Source of the DNA: SIAJ01 sp036266155
GTDB lineage: Bacteria > Planctomycetota > Planctomycetia > Gemmatales > Gemmataceae
Assembly: GCA_036266155.1 (NCBI GenBank)
Contig: DATANR010000204.1
Coordinates: 1 to 16,192, forward strand
Direction of reading: 5' to 3'
DNA length: 16,192 nucleotides
Positions 6,716 through 14,127 of this stretch are shown piece after piece (position 1 is the stretch's first letter; every line of letters begins with the position of its first letter). The position numbers were made by a program, and so were the translations under genes. The notes below the pieces were generated by a model. The model searched no databases and was not told the origin of the DNA. It worked only from the letters and a program-made list of their open reading frames with translations.

Positions 6716-9700
6716 GTGAGCGTGGCCGGCGATTTGGAACAACGGACTCGTGCTTACGGGCAGGAAATCTTTGCCCGCGTCGAGCGTCAGGGGCCGCCGG
6801 CCTTCACGCCCGCCTGGGTCGACCAGCTGCTCATGGACTGGACCATGAGTTCGGAGCCGCTGAAGATTCAACTCTTCCGCTTTGTCGATGCCCTGCCGCG
6901 ACTGCACGATCCCGCGGCCATCGCGAGCCATCTGCGCGAATATCTGGGCGAAGCCGGCGACGCGGTCCCGTGGTGGTTGCGCTATGGCGTGCGCATGCTG
7001 CCGGCTGGCGGCCTCGGCGGTCGGCTGCTGGCGAAGGCATCCAAGTGGAATGCCGAGCATCTGGCACGGCGATTCATTGCGGGTTCGAATGTCGAGGAAG
7101 CAGTTCGGTCGGTCGAACGATTGCGAACCAAGTCGCTGGGCTTCACCGTCGATCTGCTTGGCGAAGCGACGATCACGGAGCCGGAAGCGGATGCGGTGCA
7201 GAAGCAATATTTGGAGTTGATCGCTGGGCTGACACGCGAGGTCAACAATTGGGAGGAAATCCCACTTATTGATCGCGACCATCTAGGCCCGATGCCGCGG
7301 GTGAACGTGTCAGTCAAGCTGTCGGCCCTGTTCAGCCAGTTCGATCCGATCGATCCGGAGGGCACCAGCCGGGTCGTCCGTCGCCGGCTCCGGCCCATTC
7401 TCGACGCGGCCCGTGCGACCGGAGCGTTCGTCAACTTCGACATGGAGCAGTACGCGTTCAAGGACACGACGCTCCGCATATTCCGCGAAATCCTGGAGGA
7501 GCCGGCGTATCGCCACTGGCCACATGTCGGCATCGCGATACAGGCTTATCTGACTGACACGGAGCAGGATCTCCGCGAACTTCTTGAATGGACGAAGGCC
7601 CGTGGCGTGCCGGTCTGGGTACGGCTCGTGAAGGGGGCCTATTGGGATTTCGAAACGGTCATCGCCGACCAGAACGACTGGCCCGTACCCGTGTGGACCG
7701 AGAAATGGCAGTCGGACGCGTGTTATGAACGCTGCACGCGGCTCTTGATGGAGAACTATCAGTGGTTGCGGCCCGCGTTTGGCACGCACAACGTCCGCAG
7801 CATGTCCGCGGCGCTGGCGATGGCCGATGAACTCGGCGTGCCGACGAACGCCTACGAATTTCAGATGCTCTACGGCATGGGCGACGAATTCAAGGAAGTG
7901 CTCGTCAACCTCGGCCGGCGTGTCCGCATTTACACGCCATATGGTCAGCTCCTGCCCGGCATGGCGTATCTGGTTCGTCGGCTTTTGGAAAACACCTCGA
8001 ACGAGTCCTTCCTGCGGGCGACCCAGGGGGGTGGCATCCCGGAAGGGGCTTTGCTGATGAATCCGACTGAGCGATCAGAGGTCAGAGGGCAGAGGTCAGA
8101 GGTCAGTAGTCAGAAGTCAGAGGCTCGACCCGTTCGGTTTCACAACGAGCCGCCGAGCGATTTTGCACGTGCGGACGTGCGGCAGAAGATGCAAGCGGCC
8201 CTCGACCGGGTTCGTGGCGAATTTGGGAAGACCTATCCGCTCGTCATCAACGGCCAGTCGGTCTCGACCGCCGAGACGATCGACTCGCTCAATCCTTCGC
8301 ATTCGTCGCTGGTCGTCGGCAAGGTTGCGAAGGCGACCGTTGCCCACGCCGAGCAGGCGATCAAGGCAGCGAAGGACGCATTCGACGGCTGGCGTGATAC
8401 GGAGCCTGCGGTGCGAGCCGACTATTTGCGCAAGATTGCGCGCGGCTTCCGCGATCGTCGGTTCGAGTTGGCCGCGTGGATCGTGCACGAGACCGGCAAG
8501 CCGTGGCGTGAGTCGGACGCCGACGTCGCGGAGGCGATTGACTTCTGCGATTACTACGCGGACGAAATGCTCCGCATGGCGAGCCCCCAGCGCCGCAACG
8601 TGGCCGGCGAGGAGAACGAGTACTTCTACGAGCCGCGTGGCGTGGCCGTGGTCATCGCGCCGTGGAATTTTCCCCTCGCGATTCTCACTGGCATGGCGGC
8701 CGCGGCCCTGGTGACCGGCAACGCCGTCATCCTGAAGCCGGCCGAGCAATCGGGTGTGATAGCCGGCAAGTTGATGCAGGTTATCCAGGCGGCCGGCTTG
8801 CCGAAGGGCGTCGTCAATTTCCTGCCGGGCATCGGCGAGGAAATTGGGCCGACACTGGTCACACATCCGGATGTCGCATTAATCGCCTTCACGGGCTCGC
8901 TCGGGGTCGGCCTCTGGATCAACGAACACGCGGCGAAGACGCCGACCGGGCAGGATCATGTCAAGCGTGTCATCGCCGAGATGGGCGGCAAGAACGCGGT
9001 GATCGTCGATGCTGATGCCGACCTGGATGAAGCGGTCAAGGGCGTGGTCGACAGCGCATTTGGTTACCAGGGCCAGAAATGTTCGGCCGGCTCGCGCGCG
9101 ATTGTGCTGGAACCCGTTTACGATGCGTTCCTCGCCCGGCTGATCGACGCGACCAAGAGTCTGACGCTGGCCCCGGCCGAGTCGCCTGGTTGCGCCGTCG
9201 GCCCGGTCATCGACGCCGATGCAAAGGGACGCGTCGACAAGACAATCGAGGCCGGCAAGAGCGAAGCCCGCCTCGCCTACTCCGGCGACCTGGGCTCATT
9301 GAAGGGCGAGGGCTACTACGTCGCCCCGCACGTCTTCGCCGAGGTTTCGCCGACAGCGACACTCGCTCAGGAAGAGATCTTTGGTCCGGTTCTCTCGGTC
9401 ATCAAGGCACGCGATCTGGAACATGCCCTCGAGATCGCCAACGGCACCAAGTATGCTCTCACGGGCGGCTTCTTCTCACGGAGCCCACGGAACATCGACG
9501 CTGTCCGTCGCCGCTTCCGCGTCGGCAACCTGTACATCAATCGCAAAAGCACCGGCGCCCTGGTCGACCGTCAACCCTTCGGCGGCTTTAAGCTGAGCGG
9601 CATCGGCTCCAAAGCCGGCGGCCCGGATTACCTGCTGCAGTTCGTCTTGCCTCGGGTGATTACGGAGAACACGATGAGAAGAGGGTTTGCACCGGAGGCG

Positions 9701-9730
9701 GCGGCTGGCGGCAAGGACGGTGAACGATGA
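6716..9730 (+). CDS. putA: Bifunctional proline dehydrogenase / L-glutamate gamma-semialdehyde dehydrogenase (PutA type)
   Basis: A 1004-residue enzyme that oxidises proline to P5C with FAD, then P5C/glutamate semialdehyde to glutamate with NAD+. The PRODH barrel spans about 130-435: RVNVSVKLSAL at 195-205, FDMEQYAFKD at 241-250, RLVKGAYWD at 303-311, FGTHNVRS at 355-362, and RRLLENTSNESFLR at 421-434, where the paired Arg residues bind proline. The aldehyde dehydrogenase half spans about 508-985: APWNFP at 648-653 with Asn650, catalytic Glu755 in AEMGGKN, catalytic Cys789 in GYQGQKCSAG, and EEIFGP at 886-891. The length matches two-domain PutA proteins and there is no N-terminal ribbon-helix-helix repressor domain. 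The start is GTG at 6716 after GAGGG. A tandem heptanucleotide repeat encodes the linker at about 452-470. Confidence 0.95.
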   Translation: MSVAGDLEQRTRAYGQEIFARVERQGPPAFTPAWVDQLLMDWTMSSEPLKIQLFRFVDALPRLHDPAAIASHLREYLGEAGDAVPWWLRYGVRMLPAGGLGGRLLAKASKWNAEHLARRFIAGSNVEEAVRSVERLRTKSLGFTVDLLGEATITEPEADAVQKQYLELIAGLTREVNNWEEIPLIDRDHLGPMPRVNVSVKLSALFSQFDPIDPEGTSRVVRRRLRPILDAARATGAFVNFDMEQYAFKDTTLRIFREILEEPAYRHWPHVGIAIQAYLTDTEQDLRELLEWTKARGVPVWVRLVKGAYWDFETVIADQNDWPVPVWTEKWQSDACYERCTRLLMENYQWLRPAFGTHNVRSMSAALAMADELGVPTNAYEFQMLYGMGDEFKEVLVNLGRRVRIYTPYGQLLPGMAYLVRRLLENTSNESFLRATQGGGIPEGALLMNPTERSEVRGQRSEVSSQKSEARPVRFHNEPPSDFARADVRQKMQAALDRVRGEFGKTYPLVINGQSVSTAETIDSLNPSHSSLVVGKVAKATVAHAEQAIKAAKDAFDGWRDTEPAVRADYLRKIARGFRDRRFELAAWIVHETGKPWRESDADVAEAIDFCDYYADEMLRMASPQRRNVAGEENEYFYEPRGVAVVIAPWNFPLAILTGMAAAALVTGNAVILKPAEQSGVIAGKLMQVIQAAGLPKGVVNFLPGIGEEIGPTLVTHPDVALIAFTGSLGVGLWINEHAAKTPTGQDHVKRVIAEMGGKNAVIVDADADLDEAVKGVVDSAFGYQGQKCSAGSRAIVLEPVYDAFLARLIDATKSLTLAPAESPGCAVGPVIDADAKGRVDKTIEAGKSEARLAYSGDLGSLKGEGYYVAPHVFAEVSPTATLAQEEIFGPVLSVIKARDLEHALEIANGTKYALTGGFFSRSPRNIDAVRRRFRVGNLYINRKSTGALVDRQPFGGFKLSGIGSKAGGPDYLLQFVLPRVITENTMRRGFAPEAAAGGKDGER
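8075..8123 (+). repeat. Seven tandem heptanucleotides (TCAGAGG-like) inside putA
   Basis: Seven consecutive 7-base units run TCAGAGG, TCAGAGG, GCAGAGG, TCAGAGG, TCAGTAG, TCAGAAG, TCAGAGG. Four are identical and the others differ at one or two positions. They are translated in frame as SEVRGQRSEVSSQKSEA, a hydrophilic linker exactly between the PRODH and aldehyde dehydrogenase domains. Since 7 is not a multiple of 3, gain or loss of one unit would shift the reading frame. Confidence 0.85.
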
Positions 9731-9843
9731 AGATTAGACCGGATGAGCGCACGTATTCGCGACCTGATGAGCCGGAATACGGACGGAAAATTGATAACGG
9801 ACGAACGCGAAGAGTTGTCTTCGCATTTCACGAGGACGGATAA
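9727..9843 (+). CDS. Possible small ORF coupled to putA
   Basis: A 38-codon frame starts at an ATG overlapping the putA stop (ATGA) and ends TAA at 9841-9843, overlapping the 3' end of the convergent aldehyde dehydrogenase by 16 bases. The product is charged (begins MKIRPDERTYSRPDEPEYG) with no recognised motif. The overlap is typical of translational coupling, but the frame could be chance. It fills the whole gap between the two convergent genes, and no separate terminator hairpin was noticed there. Confidence 0.25.
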   Translation: MKIRPDERTYSRPDEPEYGRKIDNGRTRRVVFAFHEDG

Positions 9844-11375
9844 TCGGCAACGTAGACGGCTTTCACCTGCGTGTAGTCGAGGAACGTCTCTTCGCAGTTC
9901 ACGCCGCCGCCGGGACCGCCGGAGATGCCCTGTCCGCCGTACGGCAAGCCGTAGGCGATCGAGTTGTGGCAGTTGACCTGGCACGTGCCGTCGCGGAATT
10001 GCTTCGCGAGCGCTACGCCGCGCTTGATGTCCTTCGTCCAGATGCTCGCCCCGAGTCCGTATGGAGAACTGTTCGCCAGTTGGAGTGCTTCCTCTGGCGA
10101 ACTCACCGGGCAGATGGTCGCAAACGTGTGGAACACTTCGAGCGGGTTGACGTTGAGGCCCGGCTCGGTGCGGTAGAGCGCCGGCTTGAGATAGAAGCCG
10201 TTCTTGCCGGCAACCGTTGCTTCACCGCCGGCGAGGACTGGCGTGCCGCCGCGGGCCACCGTTTCCTGCTGTGCGTGCAGGATGCGGCGGCGCTGCGTCG
10301 GGTTGATGACAGCGCCCAGTTGCGTGCCTGATTCCGCCTGATATCCAATCTTGAGTCCTTTGAAGAACTCACACTGTGCGTCAATGAAGTCGTTCGCGAT
10401 CTTGCGATCGACGTAGACTCGGTGAATCGTGCAGCACGTCTGGCCGTAGTGCTGATTCGTGTAGCGCCCGATTGTACGCGCCACCAGTTGGGGATCGGCG
10501 TCCGCGAGGACGATCGCCGCGCCGTTGCCGCCCATCTCACGCTTCATGCGCGTGCCGTTCGTGTCGCAGGTGCGCAGGATCTCCTGTCCGACGCCCGGCG
10601 AACCCGTGAACGAGATGAACCGCACGCCGGGATGTTCGGCGATGGCGCGACCGGTAATCTCGCCGCGACCGGGCAGCACGTTGACGACGCCGCGGGGGTA
10701 GCCCGCTTCCTCGGCCAGCTTGCCGATGTAAAGAGCGGAGAGCGGCGTGTCCTCGGCCGGCTTGATGAGGACGGAATTGCCCGCAAGCAGCGCCGGGAAC
10801 ATGAACCACGCTGTCAGCACGATCGGATAATTCCACGGGATGATCCCTGCGACGACGCCCCACGGTTCGCGGTACGTGAATCCCCTGACGCCCGCGGAGA
10901 CTTGCAGTGCCGGCCCGTCGCCCATCGCGATCCGCCGTGCCACTCCGCAAAAGTACTCGGCACACTCGCGGATCTGAGTGAAGTCGCCTTCCGCCAACTC
11001 GGACACCTTGCCGCCGTCGAAAATCTCACAGGCCAGCAGCACGTCGCGATCCCGCTCGCAGAGTTCGACGAGACGCATGACCAGCGCGATTCGCTTCTCG
11101 ACGTCCGTGTCCTTCCATCCGCCTTGAAATGCGCGTTGACCGGCGGCGACAGCCCGTGCGACTTCCGCTTCTCCCATTTCCGACACGGTCGCCAGTACGT
11201 CCTGCGAGCCAGGATCGACCGTTTGAAAGGTCGCGTTCATCGAGCCGGCTGACGATTCGCCGTCGATGATGCCGCCGAGCGGTTTGCCCCCGTTTCGGCA
11301 GAAGTCGCGGAATTTCGCCGGTGCGGTGAAGGCGGATGCGGTCAGGGCACGGATTTCAGAAGCGGAGGCAGGCAT
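9828..11375 (-). CDS. NAD(P)-dependent aldehyde dehydrogenase, betaine-aldehyde-dehydrogenase-like
   Basis: A 515-residue aldehyde dehydrogenase oxidising an aldehyde to the acid in the cytoplasm. Seen: IIPWNYP at 178-184 with oxyanion Asn182; KPAEDTP at 205-211 with cofactor-binding Lys205; SFTGSPGVG at 255-263; catalytic Glu280 in KREMGGNG; catalytic Cys314 in GQTCC at 311-315. Two conserved stretches deviate from the family. The Lys of ElGGK is Asn284, and the usual EEIFGPV region reads LEVFHTFATICPV at 412-424. The C-terminal PYGGQGISGG at 478-487 corresponds to the common PfGGxxxSG. It is slightly longer than the typical 490-500 residues because of a leader of about 20 residues; no strong ribosome site precedes the ATG at 11375. 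Convergent with putA, so co-transcription is not implied. The substrate cannot be assigned. Confidence 0.9.
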   Translation of the reverse strand: MPASASEIRALTASAFTAPAKFRDFCRNGGKPLGGIIDGESSAGSMNATFQTVDPGSQDVLATVSEMGEAEVARAVAAGQRAFQGGWKDTDVEKRIALVMRLVELCERDRDVLLACEIFDGGKVSELAEGDFTQIRECAEYFCGVARRIAMGDGPALQVSAGVRGFTYREPWGVVAGIIPWNYPIVLTAWFMFPALLAGNSVLIKPAEDTPLSALYIGKLAEEAGYPRGVVNVLPGRGEITGRAIAEHPGVRFISFTGSPGVGQEILRTCDTNGTRMKREMGGNGAAIVLADADPQLVARTIGRYTNQHYGQTCCTIHRVYVDRKIANDFIDAQCEFFKGLKIGYQAESGTQLGAVINPTQRRRILHAQQETVARGGTPVLAGGEATVAGKNGFYLKPALYRTEPGLNVNPLEVFHTFATICPVSSPEEALQLANSSPYGLGASIWTKDIKRGVALAKQFRDGTCQVNCHNSIAYGLPYGGQGISGGPGGGVNCEETFLDYTQVKAVYVADYPSS

Positions 11376-11654
11376 GTCGGAACTCTGTGATGTCGGGAGA
11401 GAAAAGGCCTGACGGACGTACCGTTGAGCCCAAATCTATGGACAAGCATGCGATTTACCAACGGAGTCAAGCGATCACGAGGACCGACGCCTAGATGGTC
11501 TTGCAAACGGCGAGGCGACGTTGATTCTGTCATTTGGTGCAAGGCGATTTTCGAAATGTCCGGAATAATCGCGAACTTTGTGGATCAATATCGCCTCTAC
11601 AATTGCATCGTGAGAATTAGGCGGCCTGACTTTTAGCCGAAACGTTGGGGAAAC
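11376..11654. other. Intergenic region without a recognisable gene
   Basis: This stretch upstream of the aldehyde dehydrogenase is clearly more AT-rich from about 11520 on. A TACAAT box at 11598-11603 could be a -10 element for the small ORF at 11655, but no good -35 lies 17 bases before it. Nothing else is supported. Confidence 0.4.
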
Positions 11655-11759
11655 ATGGATACCGATCGAACTAATGAACGATCAACGAACAAGCTACATG
11701 CGAAGTGTGTGACGCGGAAGCGTTTCGCGCATTCGCGGGGAATCCGACGCCGGACTTGA
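11655..11759 (+). CDS. Small basic protein, unrecognised (34 residues)
   Basis: ATG at 11655 is preceded by TTGGGGAAAC, a fair Shine-Dalgarno sequence, and the frame ends TGA at 11757-11759. A small hairpin follows one base later, then a strong terminator. The product starts MDTDRTNERSTNKLHAKC and ends RGIRRRT. It is rich in Arg and Lys, with the second half strongly basic, suggesting nucleic-acid or ribosome binding, but I do not recognise a family. The start signal, stop and terminator form one compact unit with no other + strand gene nearby to need that terminator, which is the main argument that it is expressed. It could instead be a non-coding RNA carrying a chance ORF. Confidence 0.45.
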   Translation: MDTDRTNERSTNKLHAKCVTRKRFAHSRGIRRRT

Positions 11760-11760
11760 T

Positions 11761-11778
11761 TCAGACTTTGTTGTCTGA
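11761..11778 (+). other. Small hairpin after the small ORF
   Basis: TCAGAC (11761-11766) and GTCTGA (11773-11778) form a 6-bp stem with a 6-base loop directly between the small ORF stop and the terminator. Confidence 0.45.
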
Positions 11779-11779
11779 C

Positions 11780-11812
11780 AAGGCCGAGCGGCGTGGTCCG
11801 CTCGGCCTTTTT
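11780..11812 (+). terminator. Rho-independent terminator
   Basis: A perfect 12-bp stem, AAGGCCGAGCGG with CCGCTCGGCCTT (11780-11791 with 11798-11809), has a 6-base loop and runs into TTTTT at 11808-11812. Its orientation fits + strand transcription ending after the small ORF. Confidence 0.85.
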
Positions 11813-11946
11813 CGTTGGTCGATCGTGAATGTCGAACTCGGAGGGCTGCGTGCCCATTTGAAGTACACAACAGGAGATAACTGGAAACTGGTTCGCACCC
11901 AACCGCAGGAGCTTACCAAACTACGGCAAACCGGCGAAAGCCGCTT

Positions 11947-11971
11947 GTAGGTTCGAATCCTACCTCCTCGA
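11947..11971 (+). tRNA. tRNA 3'-half-like sequence (T arm and acceptor strand only)
   Basis: GTAGG, TTCGAAT, CCTAC form a perfect T arm (11947-11963) with canonical T loop. CTCCTCG and A follow at the position of the 3' acceptor strand and discriminator base, with no CCA encoded. Just upstream, CGGCGAAAGCCG (about 11930-11942) could be the variable arm of a long-variable-arm tRNA such as Tyr. I found no matching 5' acceptor strand (CGAGGAG), D arm or anticodon arm upstream, so this is a fragment: a pseudo-tRNA or an attachment-site remnant. It is not an intact gene. Confidence 0.45.
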
Positions 11972-12088
11972 CTTACTCAAGGGAAAATGGGGGAGAAATC
12001 GCTCTTGGAACTTGTGCGGGCCTGTATTCTTCGTCAGGCTGTGAACCATGCCGGAGTAGAAACAATGGCGTTGTTGAGGAACCCAATC

Positions 12089-12193
12089 ATGGCTCAGCGA
12101 CAGGAAGACGTGAAGGTCGTCCACATTCGCTTCGATGGCCGCAGCCTGGACGTGCCGCACGGCGACCTGGATGTCGGGAGGATTGGAGGATGA
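12089..12193 (+). pseudogene. Truncated small-protein fragment, unidentified
   Basis: ATG 12089 is preceded by GAGGAA about 9 bases upstream. The 34-codon frame reads MAQRQEDVKVVHIRFDGRSL, continues DVPHGDLDVG, and stops soon after. The stretch VKVVHIRFDGRSLDVP looks like the start of a small beta-rich domain of about 75 residues that I recall vaguely from Planctomycetes without a function. The frame stops exactly where an unrelated coding stretch in another frame begins, so the gene appears cut and joined to it. The in-frame codons back to 11987 look non-coding. Confidence 0.35.
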
Positions 12194-12413
12194 ATACCTG
12201 TTCGGCGGAGGCACGCGCTTTCGAGTCGTGGAACTCGATGAGATTGAAGATCCGCAAGAAATCCTCACGCTTTCAGGGGAAGACCCGGAGGGCAAGCAGA
12301 TGTTCCGCCTCATTCTGGAAGTCGATGCGAATCCAGCGTACACAAACGGCTACGTGCTCTTCAATTTCGATCCGAATGAACAGGGCGAGGAGGCACCGGA
12401 AGTGTTGCCGTGA
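12177..12413 (+). pseudogene. C-terminal fragment, possibly ADP-ribosyltransferase-like
   Basis: An open stretch of 78 codons ending TGA at 12411-12413. It begins GGLEDEYLFGGGTRFRVVEL and then continues as an acidic tail with strand-like segments (MFRLILEVDA, NGYVLFNF). The E-x-E followed by L-x5-GT-x-F-x-V is the pattern at the catalytic end of ARTT-type ADP-ribosyltransferases (PF03496-like). The upstream NAD-binding part is absent, so any activity is lost. There is no start codon with a ribosome site. The acidic composition and clean frame suggest real former coding sequence. The identification rests on one short motif. Confidence 0.35.
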
Positions 12414-12596
12414 TCGTTGGAAATAGGGCTGCCTCGCTGGCGGAGAGTGGGTTACGGCAAGAGAGATGCACGCGCGCCTGGTAAGCCTGATGCGAAATCG
12501 CATTGGGTGACACCCAGAGTGCGTTTGAACATGACGATGAACGCGCTGGCGCTTTCGTTCCGACATCAAGGAAGGCCACGGCTCGCCATTCTGCTA
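12414..12596. other. Non-coding debris flanking IS630
   Basis: No supported gene is seen between the gene fragment and the left IS630 end. A 66-codon frame here runs into the IS and has no ribosome site or recognisable composition. Bases 12595-12596 are the left copy of the TA target duplication. Confidence 0.4.
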
Positions 12597-13883
12597 AGTG
12601 GTCCGTTTCACAAATAACGTCGCACTTGGTACGTGGGTTTTGATACAAGGGAATGGCCAGGCAAATTTGCGTGTCGGAAAGGATTCCGTCATGGCCAGTC
12701 CCAAGCCTATGCCTTGTAGCTTCTCGGAAGAGTTTCTGCAAGTCGCTCGTCGGGTCGTTCGGCAACGCACGGCGGCGGTGCAAACCGTGCAGCGGTTCCG
12801 GTTGGCGTTGCTGCTGCACGAGCAACCGACCCTCGGCAATGGCGCGGCCGCCGAAGCCGTCGGGTTCTCGTCGCGCCAAGTCCAGCGTTGGCGGCAGCGT
12901 TGGAGTGCGGACGACTGTTCGGTGGCCGACCGCGAAGGGCGTGGCCGAAAGGCTGCTTTTTCCCCCGCTGGATCGAGCCATCGTGAAGGCCATCGCGTGT
13001 GAGACCGTGGCCAAGACGGGCCAGCCCTTGAGTCGTCAGTCGCTCGCCGACCTGACGCGGCGGATCAACGAGTCGTTCCGTGTGCCGATGAGCCGCAGCA
13101 CGGTTTGGCGAACCTTGCACGAAGAAGCTATCAAGCCGTGGCAACACGAACATTGGATCTTCCCTCGCGATCCGCGCTTCGCCGAGAAGGCCGGCCCAAT
13201 CTTGGACCTGTACGCCGGTCGTTGGCAAGGAAAACCGCTCGGGCCCAAGGATTTCGTGCTGTCGAGCGACGAGAAGACCAGCATCCAAGCCCGCCAGCGT
13301 TGCCACGCGGAGGTCCCTTCCCGACCGGGACAAACTCGGCGGATCGAGCCCGAGTACAAGCGGCGGGGAGCCCTGCAGTACTTGGCGGTTTGGGAGGTGC
13401 GTCGCGGCTTGATCATGGGCCGCTGCGAAGCCAAGACGGGGATCATGCCGTTCGGGAGACTGCTCGATCAAGTGCTGGATCGATCGCCATACCGCGAGGC
13501 GGAGCGATTGTTCTGCGTCGTCGATAACGGGTCATCGCACCGTGGCGCCGCCTCCATCCGGCGAGCCAAGAAACGTGATCCCCGGATCGTTCTGGTCCAT
13601 ACGCCAGTTCACGCGAGTTGGTTGAACCAGGTGGAAGTCTACTTTTCGATCATTCAGAGAAAGGTGCTGACGCCGAACGATTTCGCCGACTTGGACGAAG
13701 TCCGGACGCGACTGGCCCTGGACGAGGAATTGGCGAATCGGACCCCCAAGCCGTTTGCTTGGAAGTTCACTCGCCAAAAAATGCTGGAGTGGTTACAACG
13801 GGCCGCACCGCATTTTCCGACGGCCGGAAATGCCCGAGCCGAAGGCCAAAGTTAGTACGACGTTATTTGTGAAACGGACCACT
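12597..13883 (+). mobile_element. IS630-family insertion sequence, complete, 1287 bp
   Basis: Perfect 26-bp terminal inverted repeats (12597-12622 and 13858-13883) begin AGTGGTCCGTTTCACAAATA. A TA dinucleotide flanks each end (12595-12596 and 13884-13885), the expected target duplication of IS630/mariner-type elements. One transposase region fills the interior on the + strand. Intact ends with a clean duplication point to a relatively recent insertion into sequence that was already degraded. Confidence 0.92.
12691..13855 (+). CDS. IS630-family DDE transposase, in two frames joined by a +1 shift
   Basis: The reading starts at ATG 12691 (AAAGGA upstream): MASPKPMPCSFSEEFLQVAR, followed by a helix-turn-helix region up to about GRKAAF. 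The rest is in the +1 frame from PPLDRAIVKAIA to the stop at 13853-13855. The switch lies in a TTTTTCCCCC run (12957-12966). A fused product would be 387 residues, with Asp193 (SSDEKTS), Asp278 (VVDNGSSHRG) and Glu315 (SWLNQVEVYFS) as the DDE triad. The triad and the C-terminal half are intact. A single inserted base in the homopolymer, programmed frameshifting or a sequencing error could each explain the split. The upstream part of the second frame (12653-12956) is a shadow, not protein. IS and family identity are secure; whether it is functional is not. Confidence 0.85.
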
Positions 13884-13886
13884 TAG

Positions 13887-14108
13887 GAGACCCGGTCCAA
13901 CGTCACCGCTTCGCTCGGCGGTGAGGGCAATACGTCGTCCAGCACGGTGGAATTAAAGAGGCACCTGATCGAGCCGATCGAGTTTATGCGACTCAAGAAA
14001 CGCGGCGCAGATGGGATCGCGGAAGGGATCGTATTCAGGAGCGGCGAACCGTTCAGAGCATCTGGTATGAACCACTTGAAGGTCGCCTTCCAAGCCATTG
14101 ACGAGTGA
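13887..14108 (+). pseudogene. C-terminal gene remnant next to IS630
   Basis: An open frame of 73 codons begins just inside the right IS630 junction, with TAG immediately before it, and ends TGA at 14106-14108. It starts TRSNVTASLGGEGNTSSSTV and ends with NHLKVAFQAIDE. A Gly/Ser-rich linker followed by a short charged tail recalls the extreme C-termini of TraD/TraG-like conjugative coupling ATPases, but no ATPase motif is present to prove this. It is followed after 19 bases by another gene with a proper ribosome site, so it is probably the last piece of an operonic gene. Function not established. Confidence 0.35.
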
Positions 14109-14127
14109 ATCCTAAACGGAGCAAGCA

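Noticed and set aside
8075..8123. CRISPR-like repetition
   Set aside because: Units are 7 bases with no spacers; it is a simple tandem repeat inside a coding region.
11705..11950. 81-codon frame across the terminator and tRNA-like fragment
   Set aside because: It runs through a strong terminator and a tRNA-like structure and has no start signal or family.
11859..11971. Complete tRNA or tmRNA gene
   Set aside because: I tried to find a 5' acceptor strand, D arm, anticodon arm or tag-peptide frame matching the 3' end and none pairs acceptably.
12653..12956. N-terminal part of the long IS630 frame as real protein
   Set aside because: The Cys/Ser/Arg-rich sequence is a shadow; the helix-turn-helix lies in the neighbouring frame starting at 12691.
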